A stretch of 64,000 bases of DNA from Pantoea agglomerans (GCF_021397715.1 NZ_CP090207.1:806001-870000); one strand, 5' to 3'. Shown: positions 8,039 through 16,633, counted from the first letter of the stretch. Translations and numbers: made by a program. Notes: generated from the letters alone by a model not told the origin.

Positions 8039-9029
8039 CGGTAATGCGCCGCGCATACTGACGCTGATGACCATTATGTTGCTGATATTCGTGGTGCTGG
8101 CCGCCAACTTTGGGGCGATGTCGCTGTCGCTGCGTGGCCTGTGGCAGGCAGCGTTCAGCGAGTTGATCTGGCAGGTCTGGCTGAATATTCGCCTGCCGCG
8201 CGTGCTGCTGGCGGTGCTGATCGGCATGGCGCTGGCAGTTTCCGGCGCAGTGATGCAGGGCGTCTTTCGTAATCCGCTGGCCGATCCGGGTTTGCTCGGT
8301 ATCAGCAGCGGGGCCGGTCTGGCCGTGGCGCTGGCGATTGTTGCCCCGCTGGCTCTGCCGCCGTCGCTGGCGCTGTGGCTGCCGATGATCGCCGCCTTTA
8401 TCGGCAGCCTGCTGGTGACGTTGCTGATCTTCAGCTTCAGCCGGCTGGCGCGCGGCAATCTGTCGCGGCTGCTGCTGGTGGGGATCGCCATCAACGCGCT
8501 GTGCGGTGCGGCGGTCGGCGTGCTGTCGTGGCTGAGTAACGATCAGCAACTGCGTCAGCTGTCGCTGTGGGGAATGGGCAGCCTGAGCCAGGCGCAGTGG
8601 CCGACGCTGCTGATCTGCGCGCTGCTGATTTTGCCGGCGCTGCTGCTGTTACAGTCACTGTCTCGCCAGCTCAACCTGCTGCAGGCGGGCGAAGAAGATG
8701 CGCACTACATGGGCGTTGAGGTGAAACGCACTCAGCATCAGTTACTGATCCTCAGCGCGCTGCTGGTCGGTACGGCGGTGTCGGTCAGCGGCGTGATCGG
8801 CTTTGTCGGCTTAGTGGTACCGCACGTAATGCGTTTTTGCCTTGGCAGCGATCATCGCTGGCTGCTGCCTGGTTCGGCGCTGGCGGGCGCGATTCTGCTG
8901 CTGCTGGCCGATACTCTGGCGCGCACAGTGGTGGTGCCGGCAGAGATGCCGGTCGGGCTGCTCACCAGCCTGATTGGCGGTCCGTGGTTTCTCTGGTTAA
9001 TCCTGCGTCAGCAGCGAGGCATCGAATGA
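8031..9029 (+). CDS. hmuU: Heme ABC transporter permease HmuU (FecCD family)
   Basis: Inner-membrane permease of 332 residues, expected to form a homodimer with about ten transmembrane helices per subunit. Family hallmarks are RLPRVLLAVLIGMALAVSGA near residue 55, NPLADPGLLGISSGAG near residue 83, and the coupling-helix region GVIGFVGLVVPHVMRF near 250-265, ending with IGGPWFLWLILRQQ. It works with HmuT and the HmuV ATPase to move heme from the periplasm into the cytoplasm. The start overlaps the hmuT stop and the end overlaps the hmuV start. Confidence 0.93.
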   Translation: MINGNAPRILTLMTIMLLIFVVLAANFGAMSLSLRGLWQAAFSELIWQVWLNIRLPRVLLAVLIGMALAVSGAVMQGVFRNPLADPGLLGISSGAGLAVALAIVAPLALPPSLALWLPMIAAFIGSLLVTLLIFSFSRLARGNLSRLLLVGIAINALCGAAVGVLSWLSNDQQLRQLSLWGMGSLSQAQWPTLLICALLILPALLLLQSLSRQLNLLQAGEEDAHYMGVEVKRTQHQLLILSALLVGTAVSVSGVIGFVGLVVPHVMRFCLGSDHRWLLPGSALAGAILLLLADTLARTVVVPAEMPVGLLTSLIGGPWFLWLILRQQRGIE

Positions 9030-9802
9030 GCGAGCAATTACAGGCGGCGGGATTATGTTTATCCCGCGACGGTAAAGTCATTATCGATCGTCTCGACGTC
9101 ACGCTCTCGGCCGGTGAGATGGTGGCGCTGATTGGCCCCAACGGTGCCGGGAAATCGACGCTGCTGCGGATGCTGACCGGCTTCCTGTCGCCTGACCAGG
9201 GTGAATGTCGTCTGGACGCGCAGCCCCTGGCGGAGTGGTCACGCGAGCGGCTGGCGCGACGCCGGGCAGTGATGCGGCAGCAAACCCAGCTGACCTTTTC
9301 ACAATCCGCCGAATCGGTAGTGGCGATGGGACGTGCGCCCTGGCCGGAGACGCGCAGCCGGGAAATTGTGGCGGAAGTGATGCAACTGACCGGCTGCCAG
9401 TCACTGGCGCAGCGCGACTATCGTCAGCTGTCAGGAGGAGAGCAGCAGCGGGTACAGCTGGCACGGGTGCTGGCACAGCTGTGGCAGGATGGCGCGCCGC
9501 GCGGCTGGCTGTTTCTGGATGAGCCCACCTCGGCGCTGGATCTCTTCTGGCAGCAGCAGACGCTGCGATTACTGCGGCAACTGACGCGCACCGGTGAGCT
9601 GAGCGTCTGCGCGGTGCTGCACGATCTTAATCAGGCGGCGTTATGGGCGGATCGCATCCTGCTGCTGCACGCCGGCAGGCTGGTGGCACAAGGTACGCCG
9701 CAGGCGGTGATGACGGAAGCGACGCTGACCCGCTGGTATCAGGCCGAATTACAGGTGGTGCCGGGCGAGGGTGGAAAGCCGCACATTCAGCTGCGGGTTT
9801 AG
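9026..9802 (+). CDS. hmuV: Heme ABC transporter ATP-binding protein HmuV
   Basis: A 258-residue ABC ATPase that energises heme import. Walker A is GPNGAGKST (37-45), the signature LSGGEQ is at 135-140, Walker B WLFLDEP at 161-167, and a switch His follows in VLHDLNQAALWAD. I chose the ATG at 9026 because it overlaps the hmuU TGA (ATGA) and begins the normal family N terminus; a longer reading frame from 8837 lies inside hmuU and has no support. It is the last gene of the hmuRSTUV operon; no clear terminator follows. Confidence 0.94.
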   Translation: MSEQLQAAGLCLSRDGKVIIDRLDVTLSAGEMVALIGPNGAGKSTLLRMLTGFLSPDQGECRLDAQPLAEWSRERLARRRAVMRQQTQLTFSQSAESVVAMGRAPWPETRSREIVAEVMQLTGCQSLAQRDYRQLSGGEQQRVQLARVLAQLWQDGAPRGWLFLDEPTSALDLFWQQQTLRLLRQLTRTGELSVCAVLHDLNQAALWADRILLLHAGRLVAQGTPQAVMTEATLTRWYQAELQVVPGEGGKPHIQLRV

Positions 9803-9896
9803 ACCGTTTCGCTTTTAAAACATTGTGTTGCGAGGTTCTGTCTTGACAGTTTTGCGCCATACTTGTGTTTCTGGGTGAGTTATTAAGGAGACAATA

Positions 9897-10394
9897 ATGG
9901 CGCAATCTTTAGACCAAACCGCTAACCAACTGGGTGAACTTTTACTCTCTTCCGGACTGCATCTGGCCACTGCCGAATCCTGTACCGCCGGGTTGATCAG
10001 CATGACGCTGGCGGCGGTAGAGAACAGTGGCAACTTTTATACCAGCGGCTTTGTGACCTACAGCGAAAATGCCAAGATCCGCCTGCTCGGTGTTCATCCC
10101 GCTACGCTGGAGCAGCACACCGCGGTCAGTGAACAGACCGCGCGGGAAATGGCCCAGGGCGCCTGCGCCCGTTCCGGTGAGCCGGTCGGGCTGGCGATCA
10201 CCGGCTATGCCGGGCCTGATGGTGGGGAAGATGGTACGCCCGCCGGCACCATCTGGTTCGGCTGGGTCTTGCCGAATGGCCAGGACTACGCCGAGTGCCA
10301 TCAGTTCAGTGGCGATCCTAAATCGGTGATGGAGCAGGGCACGCAGTTCGCGCTGGAAGGGTTGATTAAACGGCTGCAGCTGCCGACTGAATAA
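9897..10394 (+). CDS. CinA C-terminal family protein (nicotinamide-nucleotide amidase-like)
   Basis: A 165-residue single-domain protein related to PncC/YdeJ, which deamidate nicotinamide mononucleotide in NAD salvage. Conserved are the catalytic AESCTAG motif near residue 26, GFVTYS(E)NAK near 56 and AVSEQTAREMA near 85. The usual GIAGPxGG loop reads GYAGPDGG here, and overall identity to PncC is moderate, so activity needs testing. A strong AAGGAG lies 7 bases before the ATG. A TTGACA (9843-9848) lies upstream without a clean -10. In E. coli pncC is next to recA; here it lies alone between the heme operon and a degraded region. Confidence 0.8.
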   Translation: MAQSLDQTANQLGELLLSSGLHLATAESCTAGLISMTLAAVENSGNFYTSGFVTYSENAKIRLLGVHPATLEQHTAVSEQTAREMAQGACARSGEPVGLAITGYAGPDGGEDGTPAGTIWFGWVLPNGQDYAECHQFSGDPKSVMEQGTQFALEGLIKRLQLPTE

Positions 10395-10413
10395 AGGCGC
10401 AGGATTGCGCCTT
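10394..10413 (+). other. Short hairpin after the CinA-family gene
   Basis: AAGGCGCA pairs with TGCGCCTT around a GGAT loop directly after the stop codon. The following TAACC is not a T-run, so termination would be weak or factor-dependent. Confidence 0.4.
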
Positions 10414-11107
10414 AACCGGGCATCACCGTTCATTTCTATGCTTTCTTGTAAAACCCTATCTGTTTGTAATTGATTGAGTTAGCGTAGAAATATTTCCGGA
10501 TGCGTTTTGATTTATCCCTACGTATCCGGAAAATCAGGGTCAGAATGAGGCATTGAAAGCAATTGGGAATAACCACTTTTAATATTGTAAAAAGGTTCTC
10601 AACCCAAATTGAACCTGGCATCGACTTTTAGAAAACACTTCCAAAAGAAAAATGTCCTGATGCAGGTGATTTTGATACTTTAGCCTGTTTTGCTGATGTC
10701 AGCACCTGGCTGAATAGAGAGTATAGATATAATCACCCCTACTATTGCATTAAGGATATGCGTCGTTTAAGAGAGAAAATACCTGATAGATGTGATACAA
10801 GAGGGGAGATTGGTGGTTGAATTAAGCTATTGATTTTAAATAAAAAATACAGTGAATATTGTGCACTGCTAAACTGGAGTGAGACCGTGGATAATTACGA
10901 AATTAAATTTATCCATTTATAGATTAGTAGACAAATTTACGGGTGGTTAAGCTGTTCGCCCTGTTAAAATAATATTAACGTTGTTCAGGCAGAGGCGTTA
11001 TAAGCCTGGCTGCAAGAAAATTTATAGCATATGAACCAGGTGCTGTGTAATTAAGGTGATTCAGAAAATAACCATATTAATATTTTTTCTCCAGCCCGGA
11101 ATAGCAA
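10414..11107. other. AT-rich degraded region without an intact gene
   Basis: Nearly 700 bp of markedly AT-rich sequence with many stops in all frames, unlike the flanking genes. Apart from the remnant at 10632-10820 I see only fragments, such as a GTG ORF of 11 codons near 10886 after GGAGTGAG. A minus-strand ORF at 10436-10621 (61 codons) is hydrophobic then basic but has no recognisable family. The composition and broken frames suggest decayed horizontally acquired DNA. Confidence 0.6.
10632..10820 (+). pseudogene. 3' remnant of an unidentified gene
   Basis: An open frame without a start codon follows an in-frame TAG at 10629 and runs 62 codons to a TGA. Its translation has the composition of a real folded protein, with segments such as CPDAGDFDTLACFADV, STWLNREYRYNHPYYC and IKDMRRLREKIPDRC, including four Cys and several Trp/Tyr. 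Codons are AT-rich. No family is recognised. The position before a toxin-antitoxin pair would suit a leftover immunity or effector gene, but this is a guess. Confidence 0.4.
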
Positions 11108-11883
<776 letters not shown>

Positions 11884-11915
11884 GGAGTTGTCCTCTTGTG
11901 TTTCAGTGGATATTA

Positions 11916-11944
11916 AGTATACAACGCATGTAACGCAGATGTCA
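11916..11944 (-). promoter_or_regulatory. Predicted promoter of the toxin-antitoxin operon
   Basis: On the minus strand TGACAT (11944-11939) and TATACT (11921-11916) are spaced by 17 bp. A short GTATAC palindrome overlaps the -10, a plausible site for antitoxin autoregulation. Confidence 0.5.
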
Positions 11945-11981
11945 TTACGATAAATTCAGAAGGTATCGAACCTGAATCTTC

Positions 11982-11996
11982 CCGAGTCCGGGCACC
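11982..11996 (+). other. Fragment identical to the tRNA-Phe 3' end (possible attachment-site remnant)
   Basis: CCGAGTCCGGGCACC equals the last part of the T stem plus acceptor stem of enterobacterial tRNA-Phe, up to CC of the CCA end. The rest of the tRNA is absent; upstream bases only loosely resemble a T arm. Short 3' tRNA duplicates are what integrases leave at the far end of an island. In E. coli the tRNA-Phe gene pheV lies close to speC, and here synteny with E. coli begins just to the right. Confidence 0.5.
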
Positions 11997-12005
11997 GTCA
12001 TTGTG

Positions 12006-12989
12006 TTAACGACAGTCAACAATCAGCCGCCCGCGGACTTTGCCTTCCAGCAGGTCCTGAGCCCCTTGCCGGGCTTCACTTAGCGGAATTACCTGCGTCA
12101 GCTGGCTCAGCAGATCGCTATCGAGTAATTCTCCGAGCCGTTGCCAGGCTTGCTGGCGCAGCGGGATCGGGCACATCACGCTATCCACGCCAGCCAGCGT
12201 AATGCCGCGCAAAATAAAGGGTGCCACGCTGGTCGGCAGATCCAGTCCCTGCGCCATTCCACAGGCGGCGACCGCACCATCGCGCTGGGTTGCGGCCAGC
12301 ACATTCGCCAGCGTATGACTGCCGACACTGTCTACCGCCGCCGCCCAGCGCTCTTTCATTAATGGCTTACCGGACTGCGAGAGTTCGTTGCGATCGATCA
12401 CCGAGGCCGCGCCCAGCGTATCAAGCAGATAAGCGTGATCGCTGGCGCGTCCGCTGGAGGCCACCACCTGATAGCCGAGGCGGGCCAGCAGGCTGACGCT
12501 AAAGCTACCCACACCGCCACTGGCACCGGTGACCAGCACCGGACCGCGATCCGGCGTGATGCCCTGTTTTTCCAGCGCCATCACACACAGCATGGCGGTC
12601 AGACCCGCAGTGCCAATCGCCATGGTTTGCAACGGGCTGAGCGTGGCGGGCACTTCGACCAGCCAGTCGCCGCTCACGTTGGCTTTCTGCGCCAGGCCAC
12701 CCCACTGTTTTTCACCCACGCCCCAGCCGGTGAGCAGGGCGACATCATCCTGCTGCCAGTCGGGATGGCGGCTGGCGGTAACCCGTCCAACAAAATCGAT
12801 ACCCGGCACCATCGGGAAGTGACGCACAATCGGCCCTTTATTGCAGATCGCCAGCGCATCTTTGTAGTTAAGGGAGGAGTAGCTGACGTCGAGAGTGACA
12901 TCGTGATCGGGCAGTTGTGATTCGGGAAGATCTTTCAGCAAAGAACGGTAACCCTGTTCGTCATTTTCAATGACCAGTGCCTTGAACAT
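12006..12989 (-). CDS. acuI: Acrylyl-CoA reductase AcuI/YhdH-type quinone oxidoreductase
   Basis: NADPH-dependent MDR-superfamily oxidoreductase of 327 residues, similar along its length to E. coli AcuI (YhdH), which reduces the toxic intermediate acrylyl-CoA to propionyl-CoA. Visible motifs are SSLNYKDALAI near residue 38, VPGIDFVGRV near 62, the GTAGLTAMLCVMALE helix near 130, and the nucleotide-binding GASGGVGSFSV near 155. No zinc-ligand set is present, as expected for this subgroup. GGAGG lies 5 bases before the ATG. In E. coli this gene is elsewhere, so its place between the tRNA fragment and speC is a rearrangement. Confidence 0.9.
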   Translation of the reverse strand: MFKALVIENDEQGYRSLLKDLPESQLPDHDVTLDVSYSSLNYKDALAICNKGPIVRHFPMVPGIDFVGRVTASRHPDWQQDDVALLTGWGVGEKQWGGLAQKANVSGDWLVEVPATLSPLQTMAIGTAGLTAMLCVMALEKQGITPDRGPVLVTGASGGVGSFSVSLLARLGYQVVASSGRASDHAYLLDTLGAASVIDRNELSQSGKPLMKERWAAAVDSVGSHTLANVLAATQRDGAVAACGMAQGLDLPTSVAPFILRGITLAGVDSVMCPIPLRQQAWQRLGELLDSDLLSQLTQVIPLSEARQGAQDLLEGKVRGRLIVDCR

Positions 12990-13256
12990 GCAGCCTCCGG
13001 CAAAATAGGAAAGAGGGGAATAAGTTTACGCCTGACTGACGGATTGCGGTAGGGATAGGGTCGCTAAGCTGCGCGCTGTCGCTCGCATCGATCGTGAAAC
13101 GGCGTAAATCCTGATCGGGACGGGAATGAACTTCGTGCATAAATCTGCATATAATTCAGATAATTAATCGGATAATATGATTGTTATTTGTTTTTAGTTA
13201 TTAAAATCAATGATTTAATTATGTGTGGGTTTGACTATTTAATTGACGCGCGCGGC
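12990..13256. other. Intergenic region before the speC promoter
   Basis: No gene seen. It contains an 8-bp inverted repeat (TTTACGCC 13025-13032 and GGCGTAAA 13101-13108) and an AT-rich stretch from 13140 to 13235. GACGCG and CGCGTC at 13244-13267 could form a hairpin near the promoter. Confidence 0.5.
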
Positions 13257-13285
13257 TTGTTCGCGTCAAAAAAAGATGACATTAT
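13257..13285 (+). promoter_or_regulatory. Predicted promoter of the speC leader-speC transcript
   Basis: TTGTTC (13257-13262) and CATTAT (13280-13285) have 17-bp spacing. A start near 13292 would give a leader of about 258 nt carrying a 34-codon ORF. Confidence 0.35.
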
Positions 13286-13331
13286 GACCGCCACTTTTTG
13301 AACCTGCTTATCTCTTTCAGAGGACGTTGCC

Positions 13332-13436
13332 ATGTCCGGTTTACCGCGCACTCGCCCTGGTTACCGTTCGTTTTTTGCGGCTTACGCCCGATTCTGTTCC
13401 GTCCTGCTGAACACCTTCCTGATCGCCATGCGGTGA
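13332..13436 (+). CDS. Candidate 34-residue leader peptide of speC
   Basis: The ORF starts MSGLPRTRPGYRSFF and ends LLNTFLIAMR. A Shine-Dalgarno GAGGA lies 8 bases before the ATG. It is basic and aromatic-rich in the first half and hydrophobic in the second, and ends with Arg before TGA. The spacer to speC (113 nt) has a hairpin 4 nt after the stop (CAGCC/GGCTG) and a 14-bp palindrome GGGGAGATCTCCCC (13489-13502). The inducible ornithine decarboxylase gene speF of E. coli is controlled by a 34-codon arrest peptide, SpeFL; this ORF has the same length and position but no clear sequence match. A role in polyamine-responsive control is inferred. Confidence 0.45.
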   Translation: MSGLPRTRPGYRSFFAAYARFCSVLLNTFLIAMR

Positions 13437-13549
13437 GGCCAGCCAGCGGCTGCACGCGGCCGCATGATGCTATCTGACACTATTCGCCGGGGAGATCTCC
13501 CCATTGCTGTGCCTCTGGCACTCAGCCCCTGACGTTAGGGATTTGCCTT

Positions 13550-15703
13550 ATGACTCCACTTAAAATTGCTGCCAGCGCCGCGGTGGCGCCCAACCTGACC
13601 CTTAACACCACGCGCGATGTGGTCACGCTGGATAACACCGACTTTACCGACGTCGCGGCGGTCGTTGTCTCACTGGCGGATAGCCGCAGTGGCGTGCTGG
13701 CCCTGTTACGCCATACCGGCTTTAACCTGCCGGTATTTGTCGCCAACGCGTTTGAAGAAGAGGTGATGCATCTGCCTGGCGTCAGCGGTGAGCTGAATGG
13801 TGATCCGCAGGACTGGCTGGCGCTGGAAGCTGCTGCTCAGGCCTATGAAGCGGCGCTGCTGCCACCCTTTTTCGAGACGCTGACCCGCTATGTGGATATG
13901 CAAAACAGCACCTTCGCCTGTCCGGGACATCAGGGCGGGGCCTTCTTCAAAAAGCATCCGGCGGGTAAACAGTTCTTCGATTTTTACGGCGAGAATGTGT
14001 TCCGTTCCGATATGTGCAACGCCGACGTCAAACTGGGGGATCTGCTGATCCACGAAGGCTCGGCGAAAGATGCACAGAAGTATGCGGCGAAAGTGTTTAA
14101 CGCCGATAAAACCTACTTCGTGCTGAACGGCACCTCCAGCGCCAATAAAGTGGTGACCAACGCGCTGTTAACACGCGGAGACCTGGTGCTGTTTGACCGC
14201 AACAACCATAAGTCGAACCATCATGGCGCACTGATTCAGGCGGGTGCGACGCCGGTCTATCTGGAAGCGGCGCGCAACCCCTTTGGCTTTATCGGCGGCA
14301 TTGATGCGCACTGTTTCGATGAAGCCTATCTGCGCGAGCAGATCGGCAAGGTGGCGCCACAGCGCGCCACGGAAGCACGTCCTTTTCGTCTGGCGATTAT
14401 CCAGCTGGGCACCTATGACGGTACCGTTTATAACGCGCGTCAGGTGGTGGACCGCATTGGTCACCTGTGCGATTACATCCTGTTCGATTCGGCCTGGCTC
14501 GGCTATGAGCAGTTCATCCCGCTGATGGAAGGGTGTTCGCCGCTGACCCTGACGCTGAATGAAAACGATCCCGGCATTTTTGTCACCCAGTCGGTGCACA
14601 AGCAGCTGGCGGGCTTTTCGCAAACCTCGCAGATTCATAAAAAAGACAACCACATTCGCGGGCAGCGGCGCTTTTGCCCGCATAAACGCCTGAATAACGC
14701 CTTTATGCTGCACGCCTCAACCAGTCCGTTCTATCCGCTGTTCGCCGCGCTGGATATCAACGCGCGTATGCATCAGGGCGAGGCGGGACGGCGGATGTGG
14801 GATGAGTGCGTCACGCTGGGGATCGAGGCACGCAAAGCGATCCTTGAGCGATGCGACATGATCCTGCCGTTTGTGCCGGAGACGGTCGGAGGCCAGCCCT
14901 GGCAGGCGGCAGCAACGGAAACCATCGCCCGTGATCTGCGCTATTTCAGCTTTGAACCGCAGGCAAACTGGCACGGCTTTGCGGGTTATGCCCGCGACCA
15001 GTATCGGGTCGATCCCTGCAAGCTGCTGCTGACCACGCCGGGCATTGATGCGGCGAGCGGTGACTATGCCGACTTTGGTATTCCTGCCACCATTCTGGCT
15101 AACTATCTGCGTGAGAACGGTATCGTGCCGGAGAAGTGCGATCTTAATTCGATCCTGTTCCTGCTGACGCCTGCCGAGACGCCGGAAAAAATGGCCAATC
15201 TGGTGGCGATGCTGGCGCAGTTTGAACAGCATGTGAAAGAGGATGCGCCGCTGGCGGAAGTGCTGCCGACCATTTACCGCAAGAATGCCCAGCGTTATGC
15301 CGGATATACCCTGCGTCGCCTGTGCCAGGAGATGCACGATCTCTACGTCAGTCACGATGTGAAGGGCCTGCAACGAATGATGTTCCGCGAGGCGGGCTTG
15401 CCGCCGGTGGCGGTGAATCCGCAGGATGCGCATCAGGCGTATATTCGCGGAGAGGTGGAACTGGTGCCGATCGCCGAAGCCGAAGGCCGTGTCGCTGCGG
15501 AAGGCGCGCTGCCTTATCCGCCAGGCGTCCTCTGCGTGGTGCCGGGTGAAGTGTGGGGCGGCGCGGTGCAGCGCTATTTCCTGGCGCTGGAAGAGGGAGT
15601 GAATTTACTGCCGGGCTTTTCGCCGGAGTTGCAGGGCGTTTACACCGAAGAGGATGCCGCAGGGCGTAAGTATCTGGTGGCCAATATGATGGTGGGGCGC
15701 TGA
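13550..15703 (+). CDS. speC: Ornithine decarboxylase SpeC
   Basis: PLP-dependent ornithine decarboxylase, 717 residues, making putrescine from ornithine. It has the N-terminal wing domain with TDFTDVAAVVVSLADSRSG, the large PLP domain with ACPGHQGGAFFKKHP and the Schiff-base Lys in SVHKQLAGFSQ (Lys351), and the C-terminal domain ending GVNLLPGFSPELQGVY. The N-terminal residues agree better with biosynthetic SpeC than with inducible SpeF, and no potE follows. Start supported by AGGGA 9 bases upstream. In E. coli speC is followed by nupG then mltC; here a repeat-rich non-coding stretch replaces nupG. A candidate leader ORF precedes it. Confidence 0.95.
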   Translation: MTPLKIAASAAVAPNLTLNTTRDVVTLDNTDFTDVAAVVVSLADSRSGVLALLRHTGFNLPVFVANAFEEEVMHLPGVSGELNGDPQDWLALEAAAQAYEAALLPPFFETLTRYVDMQNSTFACPGHQGGAFFKKHPAGKQFFDFYGENVFRSDMCNADVKLGDLLIHEGSAKDAQKYAAKVFNADKTYFVLNGTSSANKVVTNALLTRGDLVLFDRNNHKSNHHGALIQAGATPVYLEAARNPFGFIGGIDAHCFDEAYLREQIGKVAPQRATEARPFRLAIIQLGTYDGTVYNARQVVDRIGHLCDYILFDSAWLGYEQFIPLMEGCSPLTLTLNENDPGIFVTQSVHKQLAGFSQTSQIHKKDNHIRGQRRFCPHKRLNNAFMLHASTSPFYPLFAALDINARMHQGEAGRRMWDECVTLGIEARKAILERCDMILPFVPETVGGQPWQAAATETIARDLRYFSFEPQANWHGFAGYARDQYRVDPCKLLLTTPGIDAASGDYADFGIPATILANYLRENGIVPEKCDLNSILFLLTPAETPEKMANLVAMLAQFEQHVKEDAPLAEVLPTIYRKNAQRYAGYTLRRLCQEMHDLYVSHDVKGLQRMMFREAGLPPVAVNPQDAHQAYIRGEVELVPIAEAEGRVAAEGALPYPPGVLCVVPGEVWGGAVQRYFLALEEGVNLLPGFSPELQGVYTEEDAAGRKYLVANMMVGR

Positions 15704-15747
15704 TCTGAGCGTGGGCAGAGGCGGGTGGCGGCCCGCCGGACCTTGTT

Positions 15748-15869
15748 GTTCGCTGCGCGAACGGGCTGGGAGCGGGTTTCGTTCGCTGGTTGGCTGGCGG
15801 CTGGTGGGGTTCGCTGCGCGAACGGGCTATGAGCAGGTTTCGTTCGCCGGCTGGCTGCGGCAGTTTCAG
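15748..15869. repeat. Two-copy 61-bp tandem repeat
   Basis: Copies begin with the identical 20-mer GTTCGCTGCGCGAACGGGCT at 15748 and 15809, followed by near-identical GAGC(G/A)GGTTTCGTTCGC and a GGCTGGC-rich tail. The 20-mer itself contains GTTCGC-TGC-GCGAAC, a hairpin. The second copy runs into the larger inverted-repeat element. Confidence 0.75.
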
Positions 15870-16528
15870 CTTCGCCGCTGCCGGCGACCGACAAGGGGGC
15901 GCCAGTCGCCGCGCCCCCTTGACCCCGGGCTCCGGCCTGCTTCACCGCCGCTTCGCGGTCCCTTCGCTTCTTCCAGATTTCTCACGGACCGGCCGGGACG
16001 CGCCATCCCTGGCGCGGCCCCGCCTCTTCGCGACATCCCTGTCGCTCGTCCTGAAATCCCTCATCCGCTCAGCGCTTCAGACGGCCTCCCAACCCCTCGC
16101 TGTTATTTCTGCGTTTCCTGGTGAGTTCTTCGTCGCTGTATGTCTGAGCACAATGACTGTCGGTGCTGCTGGTTTTTCAGGGCCGTTGTCGTGAGAAAAA
16201 AGAAAACATCCAGCCCCAGCCCGCCGCCAGGCGTCATTACACCAACCCCCAGACGACACCGGACCATTAAAAAACAGAGATACCACAGACGGGGTTTTAC
16301 CCGAGGCGTCCGAAGCGCTGAGGAGTGAGCGAAGGCCAGGAAGAGCCGACAGGACGTCGGCGAAAGGACGGCCTCGCCAGGGACGGCGAGTCCGGACGGT
16401 CCATCGGCCGCAGGGAATGACGAAGGGACCGCGCGCAGCGTGGCGCGAAAGCAGCCGGACGCCGGGATTGTTAAGGGGCGGGCGTCCGCCCCTTAACGCG
16501 TCCGCCCGCTCGGGCAAACTGAAACTCC
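15859..16528. repeat. Large imperfect inverted-repeat element with hairpin-capped arms
   Basis: The left arm (about 15859-16085) and the reverse complement of the right arm (about 16297-16528) align in order: AGTTTCAG, an outer 11-bp hairpin (15892-15921 and 16471-16496), CCCGG..TCCGGC.TGCTT, GCGGTCCCTTCG, CCCTGGCG, CGAC.TCC.TGTCG and TCAGCGCTTC.GACG. The arms flank a core of about 210 bp with a lower GC content. The GC-rich arms create long open frames (such as 15711-16124 and 16077-16532) with low-complexity translations that I do not regard as genes. It replaces nupG between speC and mltC. It could be a nonautonomous mobile or intergenic repeat element or a structured RNA; I cannot name a known family. 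Confidence 0.7.
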
Positions 16529-16633
16529 CCAACGCCTGGCGGACGAAACCTCACTCTTTGTCAGCCCGCAGCCATGCGTTACCTGACCCAGCCTGCTGCC
16601 AGGCGAAACACTCCACCGCTGCGAAGCGAAACA

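Noticed and set aside
9836..9848. CTGTCTTGACAG as a possible LexA (SOS) box before the CinA-family gene
   Set aside because: The CTGT and ACAG arms are too close; a LexA box needs CTG-N10-CAG.
10436..10621. A 61-codon minus-strand frame in the AT-rich region
   Set aside because: No Shine-Dalgarno, no family, and surrounding frames are broken; kept only as part of the degraded region.
13244..13274. GACGCG...CGCGTC followed by seven A as a terminator for the acuI side
   Set aside because: On the minus strand the T-run would come before the stem, and acuI is transcribed away from it.
16140..16328. A 62-codon frame in the core of the inverted-repeat element
   Set aside because: Composition (Arg/Pro/Ser/Lys runs) and lack of ribosome binding site do not support a gene.
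15711..16532. Open frames of 101-151 codons on both strands (for example 15711-16124, 15790-16194, 16077-16532)
   Set aside because: They lie in the GC-rich palindromic element, overlap one another, and translate to low-complexity Arg/Pro/Ser-rich sequence with no family features.
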